From the NCBI RefSeq assembly GCF_003605575.1, contig NZ_QKNY01000013.1, positions 124,001 to 188,000 of the forward strand: a stretch of DNA of 64,000 nucleotides, written 5' to 3'. The notes under the pieces are model-generated. The model was not told where the DNA came from and did no database searches. It saw nothing but the letters and a program-made list of their open reading frames with translations. Below are positions 1 to 9,199 of the stretch, piece by piece (position 1 is the stretch's first letter; each line of letters starts with the position of its first letter). The position numbers were made by a program, and so were the translations under genes. The DNA is from Halonotius aquaticus. Its GTDB lineage: Archaea; Halobacteriota; Halobacteria; Halobacteriales; Haloferacaceae.

Positions 1-206
1 GTCAATGAGAGGCCGATCCCAGCCAGCCCGATGAGTAGCCCGATCACCAACCCGTCCCAGACAAAGCCGCCGAACCGCGCGGCGGTGAGGCCGCCGCCGA
101 GCAGTTTCCCGAAGAGGTCACCGACCAACAGCATGGCGGCGACCGCTACGACCACGAGCCCGGGTTGGTCGCGCAGTAGTTGTTGACCGCGTGCGTATAG
201 CTCCAT
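1..206 (-). CDS. Branched-chain amino acid ABC permease-like (LivH type), N-terminal fragment
   Basis: The reading frame begins at an ATG at 206 and runs off the left edge, leaving about 68 residues. It starts with a short amphipathic stretch (MELYARGQQLLRDQPG), then a hydrophobic helix, then a second helix ending in GLAGIGLSLT. This resembles the first membrane segments of haloarchaeal LivH-type permeases of branched-chain amino acid ABC transporters, which pass substrate through the cytoplasmic membrane. The assignment rests on the N-terminus only; another multi-pass permease is possible. A TATA-like element sits about 27 nt upstream, consistent with a leaderless transcript. Confidence 0.5.
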   Translation of the reverse strand, partial: MELYARGQQLLRDQPGLVVVAVAAMLLVGDLFGKLLGGGLTAARFGGFVWDGLVIGLLIGLAGIGLSL

Positions 207-230
207 TCGTTCGCACGGAGAACAGGAGTG

Positions 231-240
231 CTGATAAAAG
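231..240 (-). promoter_or_regulatory. TATA-like element for the left-edge permease gene
   Basis: Read on the minus strand the bases are CTTTTATCAG, centred about 28 nt before the ATG at 206. That is the usual archaeal TATA to start distance for a leaderless mRNA. Assigned by position and composition only. Confidence 0.4.
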
Positions 241-310
241 AATCTTCCCACCATCTGTACGGTGACCGTCAACTTGCTGCGGTGGTGCTCCGGCCGGTCG
301 ACCCCAAGAG

Positions 311-320
311 ACTTTTTATG
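311..320 (+). promoter_or_regulatory. TATA-like element for the squalene synthase-like gene
   Basis: The run actttttatg lies about 30 nt before the ATG at 348 and is AT-rich against a GC-rich background, as expected for a haloarchaeal core promoter. The resulting transcript would have little or no leader. Confidence 0.45.
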
Positions 321-347
321 CCCCGCACCCTACGGATGGATACTTGA

Positions 348-1427
348 ATGACGGATCACGAATCCCGTCCTCCCGGCGTCGATCCCGAAGCCGACCTCGC
401 GTGGTGCCACGAGGCGGTACAAGGGGTCTCCCGAACGTTCGCGCTGACGATCGACGCGTTGGACGAGCCCATGTCGACACACATCTGCCTGGGGTATCTC
501 TTCTGTCGTGTCGCCGACACGATCGAGGACGCAAACCACATTCCACCTGGCCCACAGGCCGACCTCCTCCGCACCTACGATGCGGCGATCGACCCCGAGA
601 CCGACACCGATATCGACACGTTCCGCTCGGCCGTCGATGAGTGGCTGCCGCCCCGCGAGGAGCAGTCAGATGACTGGATTGTCGTTGACGAAGCACCTCG
701 CATCGCCGCCGCCTTCGAGGAACTCCCCGATGATGTTCAAGAGGCGATCATCCCGCCGGTACGCGAATTGATCGACGGGATGGCGATGTTCGTCGAGCGA
801 CATGCCGACAGCGGTGGGCTCCGGATCGACGACGGCGAGGAACTCGAAGAGTACTGCTACTACGCCGCCGGCACCGTCGGGACGCTCATCACGAACCTGT
901 TGACCCGCGGTGAGATCGCCGCCGACCGCCGCCAGCAACTGTACGACACGGCCGTCGACTTCGGCCTGCTGTTGCAGTTGGTCAATATCTCGAAGGATGT
1001 CTACGACGATTACACCGAGGAGAACAACGTCTATCTGCCGGCCGAATGGCTCGCCGAGGAAGGCGTCGACCAGGATGCCGTCGTCGACCCTGACAACCGC
1101 GAAGAGGCGGCGACCGTCGTCAGCCGCACCGTCAGCCACGCCCGGTCGTTCCTTGATGATGCCGAACGCTACCTGCAGGCGATGCCGCTGCGACACGGTA
1201 ACACCATGGCGGCGTGGGGTGTGCCATTCCTGCTTGCGGTTGGGACGCTTCGTGAGCTTCGAAGCCGCCCGGAGGATGCCCTCACTGACCGCGGTGTGAA
1301 GATCTCCAGACAGGAGGTCGGCGCGGTGATGACCGCGATGCACGGCGAGGGTGGCGACTCCCTACGTGAGCTTCGCGAGCTGATCGCTGCCCAGCCGTAC
1401 CATACCGCGGTCTCCAACGCCGACTAG
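348..1427 (+). CDS. Squalene/phytoene synthase family protein, squalene synthase-like
   Basis: A 359-residue all-helical trans-isoprenyl diphosphate synthase of the head-to-head (squalene/phytoene synthase) class. The first Asp-rich motif is DTIED at residues 57-61, following SRTFALTIDALD and the conserved ICLGYLFCRV helix. The second is DVYDD at about 217-221 in LVNISKDVYDD, followed by NVYLP. Both motifs bind Mg-diphosphate. The SRTFAL...LGYLFCRVADTIED arrangement looks more like farnesyl-diphosphate farnesyltransferase (squalene synthase) than haloarchaeal phytoene synthase, so squalene formation from two farnesyl-PP is the better guess; phytoene synthesis is the alternative. A prenyl-diphosphate synthase gene lies 530 nt downstream on the same strand, fitting an isoprenoid neighbourhood. 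Confidence 0.8.
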   Translation: MTDHESRPPGVDPEADLAWCHEAVQGVSRTFALTIDALDEPMSTHICLGYLFCRVADTIEDANHIPPGPQADLLRTYDAAIDPETDTDIDTFRSAVDEWLPPREEQSDDWIVVDEAPRIAAAFEELPDDVQEAIIPPVRELIDGMAMFVERHADSGGLRIDDGEELEEYCYYAAGTVGTLITNLLTRGEIAADRRQQLYDTAVDFGLLLQLVNISKDVYDDYTEENNVYLPAEWLAEEGVDQDAVVDPDNREEAATVVSRTVSHARSFLDDAERYLQAMPLRHGNTMAAWGVPFLLAVGTLRELRSRPEDALTDRGVKISRQEVGAVMTAMHGEGGDSLRELRELIAAQPYHTAVSNAD

Positions 1428-1470
1428 TCCAAATCCACGCGCTTTTGTCGATGCTCCCGGAACGTCAGGT

Positions 1471-1668
1471 ATGAGTTTCGAGAAAGACGATACCGTGGTG
1501 CTGGACGACAAACACAGCGACTACGACGGCGAGACGGGGACGATCACCCAGGTCATCGAGAACATGTTTGGCGATGCAACCTACACGATCAGCTTCGAGG
1601 ACGGCCAGGAAACGGGTGTCCCCGAGGATGATCTGGCGGCCGCCGACGCTGAGGCTGACGACGCCTGA
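1471..1668 (+). CDS. Small acidic SH3/KOW-like protein, unknown function
   Basis: A 65-residue acidic protein with a predicted beta-barrel pattern: DDTVVLDDKHSDYDGETGTI, then YTISFEDGQ and GVPEDDL. The order of short strands with a Gly-Thr-Ile turn resembles KOW/SH3-like domains. The tail AAADAEADDA is low-complexity acid. It lies 43 nt downstream of the squalene synthase-like gene and may be cotranscribed. The function is not known. The reading frame has typical haloarchaeal codon use and an ATG start. Confidence 0.65.
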   Translation: MSFEKDDTVVLDDKHSDYDGETGTITQVIENMFGDATYTISFEDGQETGVPEDDLAAADAEADDA

Positions 1669-1959
1669 AGCCACGGAGTTTTTAGTACCACACGCACAAC
1701 AGATCGATACCACCGAACCGGCAACGCTGGCTCGGTCGTTCGGCACAATGTTGGCCGCGGCGACACGGTGCGTCCGGCCGTCGGGTTAGCCCACGCGGTA
1801 TAACTATGGATAACCAAGTCCTCTCAATTGACGGGCACGAGACGATCACTCGGTGGATGACATCTGTCTGTGCAGAGCCCGTTGATCAGCGGGGGTGTTC
1901 CGAACGCGGCCGAGCGCGCCACTGCAGTGCCACTGGGAACGAATCTAACTGGTGACCTA

Positions 1960-3006
1960 ATGACCTCAAACACGACTGAATCACGGGTATTGGCGGCGAT
2001 CGACGAGCGGCGCAGCCGCATCAACCAGGCCATCGACGAGGAACTCCCGCTGAAAACGCCGGAACGGCTGTATGAGGCCTCCCGATACCTCCTGAAAGCC
2101 GGCGGAAAGCGACTTCGACCGACGGTCACGCTGTTGGCCGGTGAAGCCCTTGCCGATGTCGAGCCAGCCAGCCGAGACTATCGAGCATTTCCGACGCTGG
2201 CCGGTGCTGAGATCGATCTGATGCGGGCAGCGGTGTCGCTGGAGGTCATCCAGTCGTTTACGCTGATCCACGACGATATCATGGATGACGACGACCTCCG
2301 GCGGGGCGTGCCCGCGGTGCACAACGAGTACGATACCTCGACGGCGATCCTTGCCGGCGACACGCTGTACTCCTCGGCCTTCGAGATCATGGCCGACACC
2401 GGCGGCGACCCGGCTAACGCGTTGGCAGCGATGCGGTTGCTCTCCTCGACCTGTACGAAGATCTGTGAGGGTCAGGCCCTCGATATCGCCTTCGAAACCC
2501 GAAACGACCTGCTGCCGGAGGAGTATCTGGAGATGGTCGAACACAAAACGGCCGTCCTCTATGGGGCCTCCGCAGCTGTTCCGGCCGAGCTTCTGGGCGC
2601 CGACGATGAGGTGGTTGAGGCGATGTACCAGTACGGAATCGAGTCCGGACAGGCCTTCCAGATCCAAGACGACGTGTTGGATCTCACCGTGCCAAGCGAG
2701 AAGCTGGGCAAACAGCGCGGCTCGGATCTCGTCGAGGACAAAGAGACGCTGATCACGTTGCATGCCCGCCAGCAGGGCGTCGATGTCGACAATCTCCTCG
2801 ATACCGACAGCGTCGACGCAGTCACCGAGGCTGAGATCGATGAGGCGGTCGCCGAGCTTGAGGCCGCTGGCAGCATCGATCACGCCCGCGAGAAAGCCAC
2901 CGAGCTCACTGAGCGCAGCAAGAATCGGCTCTCGGTACTTCCCGACAACGACGCCCGTGGGCTGTTAGAAGATATCGCCGACTATCTGATCGACCGCGGC
3001 TACTGA
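1960..3006 (+). CDS. idsA: Geranylgeranyl/geranylfarnesyl diphosphate synthase (IdsA type)
   Basis: A 348-residue polyprenyl synthetase that condenses isopentenyl-PP with allylic diphosphates to make the C20/C25 chains of archaeal ether lipids. The first Asp-rich motif, HDDIMDDDDLRRG, starts near residue 104. The second, QDDVLD, is near 236-241 and is followed by GKQRGSDLVEDK, which binds the diphosphate. KAGGKRLRP near 47-55 is the N-terminal IPP-binding patch. The ATG at 1960 was chosen because the conserved sequence begins there; the frame is open back to 1870 but that stretch is not family-like. The gene converges on the GINS gene, leaving 113 nt between stops. Confidence 0.88.
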   Translation: MTSNTTESRVLAAIDERRSRINQAIDEELPLKTPERLYEASRYLLKAGGKRLRPTVTLLAGEALADVEPASRDYRAFPTLAGAEIDLMRAAVSLEVIQSFTLIHDDIMDDDDLRRGVPAVHNEYDTSTAILAGDTLYSSAFEIMADTGGDPANALAAMRLLSSTCTKICEGQALDIAFETRNDLLPEEYLEMVEHKTAVLYGASAAVPAELLGADDEVVEAMYQYGIESGQAFQIQDDVLDLTVPSEKLGKQRGSDLVEDKETLITLHARQQGVDVDNLLDTDSVDAVTEAEIDEAVAELEAAGSIDHAREKATELTERSKNRLSVLPDNDARGLLEDIADYLIDRGY

Positions 3007-3119
3007 GACGCTGTTTGTGCTGCGTACGAGGGAATTCGACCCGGCCTACCGAGTCAGTAATTGACGACGTTGCTCCTCCTGCGTTGGCTGAGAACGGTGG
3101 CAGTACTACTGTGTCAGCG

Positions 3120-4427
3120 TTACTCAAGTTTCGTCGCGGCGTCCTGTTGGAGCAGTACCTCGGCGTTGGTGGTGGGCAGCGTTACGACATCCTCCGCTTG
3201 CAGCGTGTATTCGCGTTCGTCGACCCCGAAGATCGTCCCGACATCGTCGGTGATCCGCACCACTGTCCGCGGCGTTGTATCGGCGGCTGCAGCGACCGGT
3301 TCGGTCGTCGCGTCGGGTTCCTGTTGGGTCGATTGCTGGGTCGCTGATTCATTGGCCGTCGACTTAGTCGCGGGTTCCGGTTCTGCCATTGCGGCTGTGG
3401 CTGTCGTTCCCGTTGGATTCGATTCAGTCGGAGCCGATTCGGTCGACGGTGATTCGGGTACCGCCGCCTCGGTCGCTGCCGACTCGCCGTCTGGGGTCGC
3501 CATCCCCGTGCCGGTTGTCGTGTCTGATTCGGGTGGTGCCGTCGATCCGGTCGTCGGCTCGGTTGACTCGGGCTGCGGTGCTTGCGATGGCGACGCACCC
3601 GATTCAGAGTTGCCCGGCGACGAGGGCGTTGGCTGTGTCGGTGGTGTGTCGCTGGACTGTGCAGACCCCACTGTGCTCCCGCCGTCAGGCGTCGGGACAC
3701 CGTCGTCGCCATCGGTGGTGTCGGTCGGCGTTGTGTCGCCGAGAGCGGCATCGCTGCCACCCTCGTACTCGGTGTCGCTGGCAGGCTCTCCGGCCGGTGG
3801 TTGCTCTGTTTCTCCCGACTCAGCTTCGGCCGCCCCGCCCATCGCGTTGGCCAAGACATCGTCGGCCTCGGCGTCGGCTTCCGGTGGCGTCGGTGGCGAC
3901 CCCCCATCGTGGGGGTCTGCGCCGCCGATCGTGGTCGGGTCATCGGTTGCTGTCGCCGGTGATTCCGTTGGTGGTATCGACTCGGTCGGTGTGGATACCG
4001 GCGAGTCGGTGGTGTCGGTCGCTTTCGTCTCAGTGGTTTGTTCGCCGGCCAGCACATCGAGAACGGACGCCTTGTTCCGTTTGATTCGGTCGACGAGGTC
4101 GTCGAACAGTTCCTGTTCTTCGATCGTCATCCCCTCCTCGCTGGCGGACATATCGGCGGCCGCAAACGAGGCGAGCTTGACGACCTTGCCGACGCGTCGC
4201 TCATAGAGGGCTTCGGCGACCTCTTCGGCGGTATCGAGTTTATCCGAGAGCTGCCGTACCTCATCATCGCTGAAGGGGTTGTCGACCTGTTCGGCGCGGC
4301 GGTCGCGCTCGGCGCGCAGATCCTGAATGTAGGCTGCGACATCCTGATAAAACGAGTCCCGCAGCTGTTGGAGGCTGTCTTTCCGCCGTTCTTTGGACTG
4401 TACGGAGCGGAGTTCGTCGAGATTCAT
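3120..4427 (-). CDS. DNA replication factor GINS subunit (Gins51/Sld5-like) with long acidic linker
   Basis: A 435-residue GINS subunit, part of the CMG helicase that activates MCM at replication forks. Residues 1 to about 145 form the helical A-domain (opens MNLDELRSVQ; contains NPFSDDEVRQLSDKLDTAEE and ASEEGMTIEEQELFDDLVDR). Residues of about 385-435 form the small beta B-domain (RTVVRITDDVGTIFGVDERE then YTLQAEDVVTLP). Between them lies about 240 residues of low-complexity Thr/Pro/Ser/Glu/Asp sequence, predicted to be disordered. The ATG overlaps the priS stop in ATGA, so the two are translationally coupled. GINS beside the primase small subunit is a common archaeal gene order and supports the call. 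Confidence 0.85.
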   Translation of the reverse strand: MNLDELRSVQSKERRKDSLQQLRDSFYQDVAAYIQDLRAERDRRAEQVDNPFSDDEVRQLSDKLDTAEEVAEALYERRVGKVVKLASFAAADMSASEEGMTIEEQELFDDLVDRIKRNKASVLDVLAGEQTTETKATDTTDSPVSTPTESIPPTESPATATDDPTTIGGADPHDGGSPPTPPEADAEADDVLANAMGGAAEAESGETEQPPAGEPASDTEYEGGSDAALGDTTPTDTTDGDDGVPTPDGGSTVGSAQSSDTPPTQPTPSSPGNSESGASPSQAPQPESTEPTTGSTAPPESDTTTGTGMATPDGESAATEAAVPESPSTESAPTESNPTGTTATAAMAEPEPATKSTANESATQQSTQQEPDATTEPVAAAADTTPRTVVRITDDVGTIFGVDEREYTLQAEDVVTLPTTNAEVLLQQDAATKLE

Positions 4428-5584
4428 GCTGGGGCCTTGGCTGCGTCGCCGCGCGTCATCAGGAAGACGGCGATTGATTCCGGTACTGAATGCACACCGG
4501 GGTTCAACTTAATCGTGTCGCCACCGAGGGCCACTTCCGTGGGTTCCTCGACCTCGATCGCAATGTCTTGGGTGGTGAACCGCTCGGGTACCGCATCGAC
4601 CAACGGCTCGAAGCTGTCGAGATTCTCGCGGTCGATCGGCGTGACGACCAGCCCGCTGCCGCCGTGCAGCGACCCCGGCAGTCGGATCAGGCGGTGGGTA
4701 TCGGTCGTCACCGGCTCGTCGATCGGTGCGGCGTGTTCGTCGACGACGCGGTCGGCCAAGGCGTCGGCTAACAGCCGAATCCCCGGTCCGCCGGCCTCCA
4801 TGTTGCCGCGCTCGATCGCCTGTGGGTTGGCCGCCAGCGCGCCGAGGATCGTCTCTGCCCGTCCCTCGCCGATCCCGTCAAAGCTGGTGAGTCGGTCGAG
4901 GGCGTCGGTCTCTGGGAGTTCCCGGAGCTCCGTTGTCAACGATCGCAGTTCGTCGTGGACGCGCCGCCCCCACCCACCTTCGGTGCGGAGCAACCGCTGT
5001 GTCGCGCCGCCCGTCGAGGCGACGCGGATGAGCCCATCGGTGTCGAGGTCGCGCCCGCGAACGTAGTCGACAATCTCTCCGCGTGCGTCGCTATCCAGCG
5101 ACTGGATCGAGTCGGTACGCACATGGACGTGATAGCCGCGACCACCCGAGAAGACGATCCGAAGACCGGTGAATCCAAAGTCGGCTTCGAGAAAGGAGAG
5201 CAGTCGTTGGAGGGCGTCCTTGCAGGCCGCCAGCATCTCCTTGTAGCTCGTTTCGGCCGGGTCGACGCGTGGGAGGTGATCGGCGTCGAGGTCGAAGATG
5301 AGATCCGCGCCGCGCCACCCCTTTGCGCCCATCGTGCTCGCCCCCGGATCGTCGTAGCGCGCCGCCGAGAAGTAGACGTGTCGCGGTGCGGTGCGGGTCA
5401 GAAACTCGCCGATGTCGCCGAGATCCAACTGTGACTGGTGGCGTACCATCGTCGTTCCCGACCCCGGTGTCCACGGGATATGCCCCCACTCGCGTTCGTT
5501 GGCCGCCGGCGGCAGCGGTGTCTCCGCCGCCCGGTAGTAGTCGGCAAACCGGCCGCGGAGATACTCCCGTGTGCGTTCGTCCAT
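4424..5584 (-). CDS. priS: DNA primase small (catalytic) subunit PriS
   Basis: A 386-residue archaeo-eukaryotic primase catalytic subunit, which makes RNA/DNA primers with PriL. The metal-binding motif DLDAD is at residues 98-102 in GADLIFDLDADHL. The nucleotide-binding motif SGGRGYH is at about 146-152. RLIRLPGSLHGGSGL near 290 is the conserved third motif region. The length and the opening (MDERTREYLRGRFADYY) match haloarchaeal PriS, so the ATG at 5584 is secure. It is the first gene of a two-gene operon with the GINS subunit; no priL is in this window. Confidence 0.93.
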   Translation of the reverse strand: MDERTREYLRGRFADYYRAAETPLPPAANEREWGHIPWTPGSGTTMVRHQSQLDLGDIGEFLTRTAPRHVYFSAARYDDPGASTMGAKGWRGADLIFDLDADHLPRVDPAETSYKEMLAACKDALQRLLSFLEADFGFTGLRIVFSGGRGYHVHVRTDSIQSLDSDARGEIVDYVRGRDLDTDGLIRVASTGGATQRLLRTEGGWGRRVHDELRSLTTELRELPETDALDRLTSFDGIGEGRAETILGALAANPQAIERGNMEAGGPGIRLLADALADRVVDEHAAPIDEPVTTDTHRLIRLPGSLHGGSGLVVTPIDRENLDSFEPLVDAVPERFTTQDIAIEVEEPTEVALGGDTIKLNPGVHSVPESIAVFLMTRGDAAKAPA

Positions 5585-5747
5585 GCTGTCCGGCGGTAGT
5601 CAGGGCCGCCTCATAGACGTTGTCGTTTCCGGGTTGTTTCGCGGGCTGAAACAGGGGCGTGGGTGTTATGTGTCGCTCGCCGACAACGAACACGCGAGGA
5701 GACATGCTTATCCGGTCGCCGCCGGAAGAAACAGTAAACAGATTTAG

Positions 5748-8237
5748 ATGGAGTACCAGTGGCTGATCGATCGGGTTGATTCGATTATCGTCAACCGATC
5801 AAAGACGGTCATCCTTGCGTTTCTGCTGGTGACCGTGCTGTTTGTCGGTGGGCTTGGGTCGATTACGACCGAAAGCGGCCAAGAGCAGTTCATCGAGGAT
5901 CTGCCCTCCTTCCAGGCGGTCGAGGATATCAACGAGGATTTCAGCGCGTCGTTCAGCGAGGTGACAACGAGTACGACGCTCGTCCAAGCGTCGACAAACG
6001 TCCTCTCGAAGGGCGCGCTGACGGACATGTTGGCGACGCGAGAACGAATTATCAACACCAACTCACTTCGGGTTGAATCAGTGTCGACACCGGCCGTGAC
6101 CGTCGCCGAGACGCTGAACCCGAATGCGACGACGCCTGCGGCACACCTGCGGGCGGTCGAACGTGCGACGCCGACACAGATCGATGCGGCTGTTCGGGAA
6201 GCCGCTGCCGACGATGCTGGCTTTACCTCCAGTCTGAGCGACGATTTCAACCGCCAGTCGGCGTCGGCAACGTCGAGTCGAGGGAGCGTCAGTCACCTCG
6301 CTGGCCCCGGTGAGGGTTCCGGCGGCGGCCCCGGTGGCGGCTCGGAGTACCCCCCGAACAAAGTCGATCGTATCAAAAGCGTCGTGACTGACGACGCCTC
6401 GAATATCTGGGTACAGGGTACACCCCCGGATACGACTGGGACGACCACGAGCGTCGTGTTGCCGGCTGCACTACTGTTGATTATCGTGTTTCTGGCGGTC
6501 GCCTACCGCGATCCGGTTGATATCGGTATCGGGCTGTTGGCGATCATCATGACGCTGCTGTGGACGTTCGGTTTTATCGGCTATGTCGGCATCCCCTTTG
6601 CTGTCCTGTTGATCGCGGTGCCGCCGATCCTCATCGCGATCGGCATCGATTTCGGGATTCACTCGATCAACCGCTACCGTGAGGAGCGGGTGACCGGACT
6701 TGGCATCTCGGAATCGATGATGCGAACGACCGATCAGATGTCGGTCGCCTTTGCCATCGTCGTCGGCACCTCCGCGATCGGCTTTCTCTCAAACGTCGTC
6801 AGCGCGTTTCCCCCGACACAGGATTTCGGAATCGTCGCTGCCGTTGGGATCATCTTCACCTTCCTCATTTTCGGCGTGTTTGTTCCCGCACTGAAGGTGA
6901 CCGTCGACCGCGCCCGCCAGCGGTATCCGATCCCGACGTTTGCCACCACGCCGCTTGGCTCCGAGCGATCACTGCTCGGCCGGCTGTTGTCGGTCGGTGT
7001 CATCGTCTCAAAACGCGGGCCACTGGTCTTTCTGCTGTTGATTCTGGTTGCGACCGCGGCTGGTGGCGTGTATGCGACCGGCGTCGATACGGGCTTTAGC
7101 CCGGATGATTTCCAGCCCGCCGAGGAAACCCCCGAGTACCTCCAGTATCTCCCCGAATCGATTCGGCCGCCCGAGGAGTTTGAGTACGTCCGCATCAACA
7201 ACTATCTCGACCGCAACTACCAGCAGGATAGTCAGGTGCTGATGTACGTTGAGGGGCCGATGACGCGGGATTCCGCGCTTGAGGAGATCTATCGTGCCAG
7301 TCAGTCGCCACCGGAGACGTTTCGCGAGGAGCGCCGGCAGGCCGAAGCTCGAAGCATTATCACGGTTATCGAGGATCGCGCCGAGCGTGACCCTGAGTTC
7401 CGCGCACTCGTCAATCGGAACGACCGCAACGACAACGGTATCCCTGACGACAATCTGCCGCAGATCTACGACGCCCTATCAACCGACGACAGCGATCTCA
7501 GCGGCTTCCTCGGCGAGGATCGCCGGAGCGCGCAGGTGATCTACACCGTTGACGGCGACGCCGAAGACGACGTGGTCACCGATGACGCGTACGCAGTCGC
7601 CGATCGGTTCCGGACGACCGCCCAGCCGACCGGCAGCGTCATCATCTTTGATGAGGCCCTCTCGCTGGTGCTTGAGTCAGTCATCCAGAGCCTCATCCTC
7701 ACGCTCGTGGGTGCATCTGGCTTTCTCGTGTTCGCATACTGGGTGATCGAGGGGCGGCCATCGCTGGGGCTGGTGAATATCGTCCCGATCTTCGTCACCG
7801 TCGTCGCGCTTGTCGCCTCGATGCGGGCCGTTGGGCTGGCGTTCAACGCAATCAACGGGACGATTCTGGCGATCGCCGTCGGGATCGGCATCGACTACGC
7901 GGTACACGTCGTCCACCGGTTTGCCGACGAGTACCACGAGCAACCACTGTATCCCGCCCTCCAACGGACGGTTGTCGGTACTGGCGGCGCGCTCACCGGG
8001 AGTATGCTCACCACCGTCTTCGGGATCGGTGTGTTGGTGCTCGCGCTCAACCCTGCTCTCGGCGCGTTCGGCATCCTGATCTCGCTGAGCGTGCTGTATG
8101 CGTTCCTGTCGTCGATTCTCGTGTTGCCGTCGACGATCGTCGTCTGGGCCCGACTTACCGAAAGTGAGGGGGTTCGGCTCCCGGTGATCGAGGCGATCAC
8201 CGGCACCGACACCGCTGAGTCGACAACGACTGACTGA
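5748..8237 (+). CDS. RND-superfamily exporter (MMPL/SSD type)
   Basis: An 829-residue transporter with the two-fold RND layout. One membrane helix is near residue 20-40, then a large extracytoplasmic domain, five helices at about 225-390, another helix near 430, a second outer domain at about 460-640, and five more helices at about 645-815. Each half carries the conserved pair of Gly-rich helices (AIGIDFGIHSINRYREE near 300; VGIGIDYAVHVVHRF near 705), typical of proton-driven RND pumps. A Gly-rich flexible stretch occurs near 185-200. It acts in the cytoplasmic membrane. The substrate is unknown; haloarchaeal members are often guessed to move lipids or hydrophobic drugs. It is single in its transcription unit. 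Confidence 0.85.
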   Translation: MEYQWLIDRVDSIIVNRSKTVILAFLLVTVLFVGGLGSITTESGQEQFIEDLPSFQAVEDINEDFSASFSEVTTSTTLVQASTNVLSKGALTDMLATRERIINTNSLRVESVSTPAVTVAETLNPNATTPAAHLRAVERATPTQIDAAVREAAADDAGFTSSLSDDFNRQSASATSSRGSVSHLAGPGEGSGGGPGGGSEYPPNKVDRIKSVVTDDASNIWVQGTPPDTTGTTTSVVLPAALLLIIVFLAVAYRDPVDIGIGLLAIIMTLLWTFGFIGYVGIPFAVLLIAVPPILIAIGIDFGIHSINRYREERVTGLGISESMMRTTDQMSVAFAIVVGTSAIGFLSNVVSAFPPTQDFGIVAAVGIIFTFLIFGVFVPALKVTVDRARQRYPIPTFATTPLGSERSLLGRLLSVGVIVSKRGPLVFLLLILVATAAGGVYATGVDTGFSPDDFQPAEETPEYLQYLPESIRPPEEFEYVRINNYLDRNYQQDSQVLMYVEGPMTRDSALEEIYRASQSPPETFREERRQAEARSIITVIEDRAERDPEFRALVNRNDRNDNGIPDDNLPQIYDALSTDDSDLSGFLGEDRRSAQVIYTVDGDAEDDVVTDDAYAVADRFRTTAQPTGSVIIFDEALSLVLESVIQSLILTLVGASGFLVFAYWVIEGRPSLGLVNIVPIFVTVVALVASMRAVGLAFNAINGTILAIAVGIGIDYAVHVVHRFADEYHEQPLYPALQRTVVGTGGALTGSMLTTVFGIGVLVLALNPALGAFGILISLSVLYAFLSSILVLPSTIVVWARLTESEGVRLPVIEAITGTDTAESTTTD

Positions 8238-8291
8238 CCGTCGCGGCCGCCGGAGCGTAAGACTAACTTCCCCTGCTTGCCATTTCACGAC

Positions 8292-8606
8292 ATGGACTGG
8301 CCACACGATCCCGACGGCGAGCAGGGTAGCGAAGGCCGCCGCGTTTACGGCCACGCCGTGATCGCAAAGAAGGTCGACGAGGAGGACGATTTCCCACTCG
8401 ATGTCGAGTCGTTCGTCTCCGAGTACGGTGACGATCCCATCCGGATCGACCACGAGACTGTCGTGCCGCTCCGGGACATCTTCGAGCACGTCGAGGCAAC
8501 GGAGTTTGACGACATTATGACGATGCACAAGAAGGTCGGCACCGCGATGCGGGACAACGATCTCTGGTTTTACGAAGGCGCCGATCAGTTCACCCGCACG
8601 CGGTGA
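8292..8606 (+). CDS. DUF5785 family small protein
   Basis: A 104-residue soluble acidic protein starting MDWPHDPDGEQGSEG. The body reads VYGHAVIAKKVDEEDDFPL, then a conserved-looking stretch IRIDHETVVPLRDIFEHVEA, and ends FYEGADQFTRTR. I recognise this as the haloarchaeal DUF5785 family, whose function is unknown. The ATG at 8292 is preferred over an earlier in-frame codon at 8277 because the family starts at MDWPHD. It lies 54 nt downstream of the exporter gene. Confidence 0.75.
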   Translation: MDWPHDPDGEQGSEGRRVYGHAVIAKKVDEEDDFPLDVESFVSEYGDDPIRIDHETVVPLRDIFEHVEATEFDDIMTMHKKVGTAMRDNDLWFYEGADQFTRTR

Positions 8607-8679
8607 GCGATCGCTCCCCGCTCCGCTGGCTGAGCTATGACGGCCAACACTCTTGACTGTCCTTCACGTATCAGCCCAT

Positions 8680-8684
8680 GGAGG
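8680..8684 (+). promoter_or_regulatory. Shine-Dalgarno site fixing the GTG start of the GNAT gene
   Basis: GGAGG is spaced 6 nt from the GTG at 8691. This is a strong match to the haloarchaeal anti-SD and favours the GTG over the in-frame ATG at 8637. Confidence 0.6.
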
Positions 8685-8690
8685 CGTCCT

Positions 8691-9188
8691 GTGAGTACTG
8701 ACGACGCAGTTACTATCGAACTCGCCACAGTCGACGACATCGATGCGATCGCTGACTGTTGGGTCGCATTGGCGGCCGATCAACAACAGCATGGTTCACG
8801 ACTGCAGGCCGAGCCAAACCGAACGTCGGCGACCGAGACGATCGCCCGCCACGTCGTCACCGATGGTGTCTATGTCGCCCGCGAGGACGGCGTCCGGGGG
8901 TTCGTCATATTCCATGTCGATGCCGGCACCTACAGCCAAACCGAGCCGACCGGGACGATCACGACGCTCTATGTTCGGCCAGCGGATCGAAACGAAGGGA
9001 TCGGAACCCAACTGTTGGCGGCCGCCGAGCGGGCGTTGGCCGATCGCAGTGTGGCGACAGTCTCACTTGAGGTGTTGACCGCAAACGAGGCCGCCAGAGA
9101 ATTTTATGATCGTCGTGGCTACGATCCCCATCGGATCGAGCTGCGAAAACGGATCGAAAACGATACACACTCAAAGGATGACCCGTAA
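8691..9188 (+). CDS. GNAT family N-acetyltransferase
   Basis: A 165-residue GNAT-fold protein that would transfer an acetyl group from acetyl-CoA to an amine; the substrate is unknown. The acetyl-CoA pyrophosphate loop is seen in ITTLYVRPADRNEGIGTQLL (beta4 then RNEGIG). The C-terminal ANEAAREFYDRRGY is the typical helix plus Tyr of motif B. The GTG start is chosen from the GGAGG six bases upstream; the 18 extra residues from the ATG at 8637 (rich in Pro, Arg and Cys) do not look like the family. tRNA-Thr follows 11 nt after the stop. Confidence 0.8.
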   Translation: MSTDDAVTIELATVDDIDAIADCWVALAADQQQHGSRLQAEPNRTSATETIARHVVTDGVYVAREDGVRGFVIFHVDAGTYSQTEPTGTITTLYVRPADRNEGIGTQLLAAAERALADRSVATVSLEVLTANEAAREFYDRRGYDPHRIELRKRIENDTHSKDDP

Positions 9189-9199
9189 CTACCGACTGC

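Noticed and set aside
1806-1955. A 49-residue ATG frame after a TATA-like tataac, ending just before idsA
   Set aside because: Composition (Cys, Trp, Arg, Asn rich) and codon use are unlike neighbouring genes, and no motif is seen. It could be a leader peptide, but nothing supports that.
3061-4206. Long plus-strand open frame opposite the GINS gene
   Set aside because: It is the reverse-frame shadow of the low-complexity linker of GINS; the minus-strand frame has the clear A- and B-domains.
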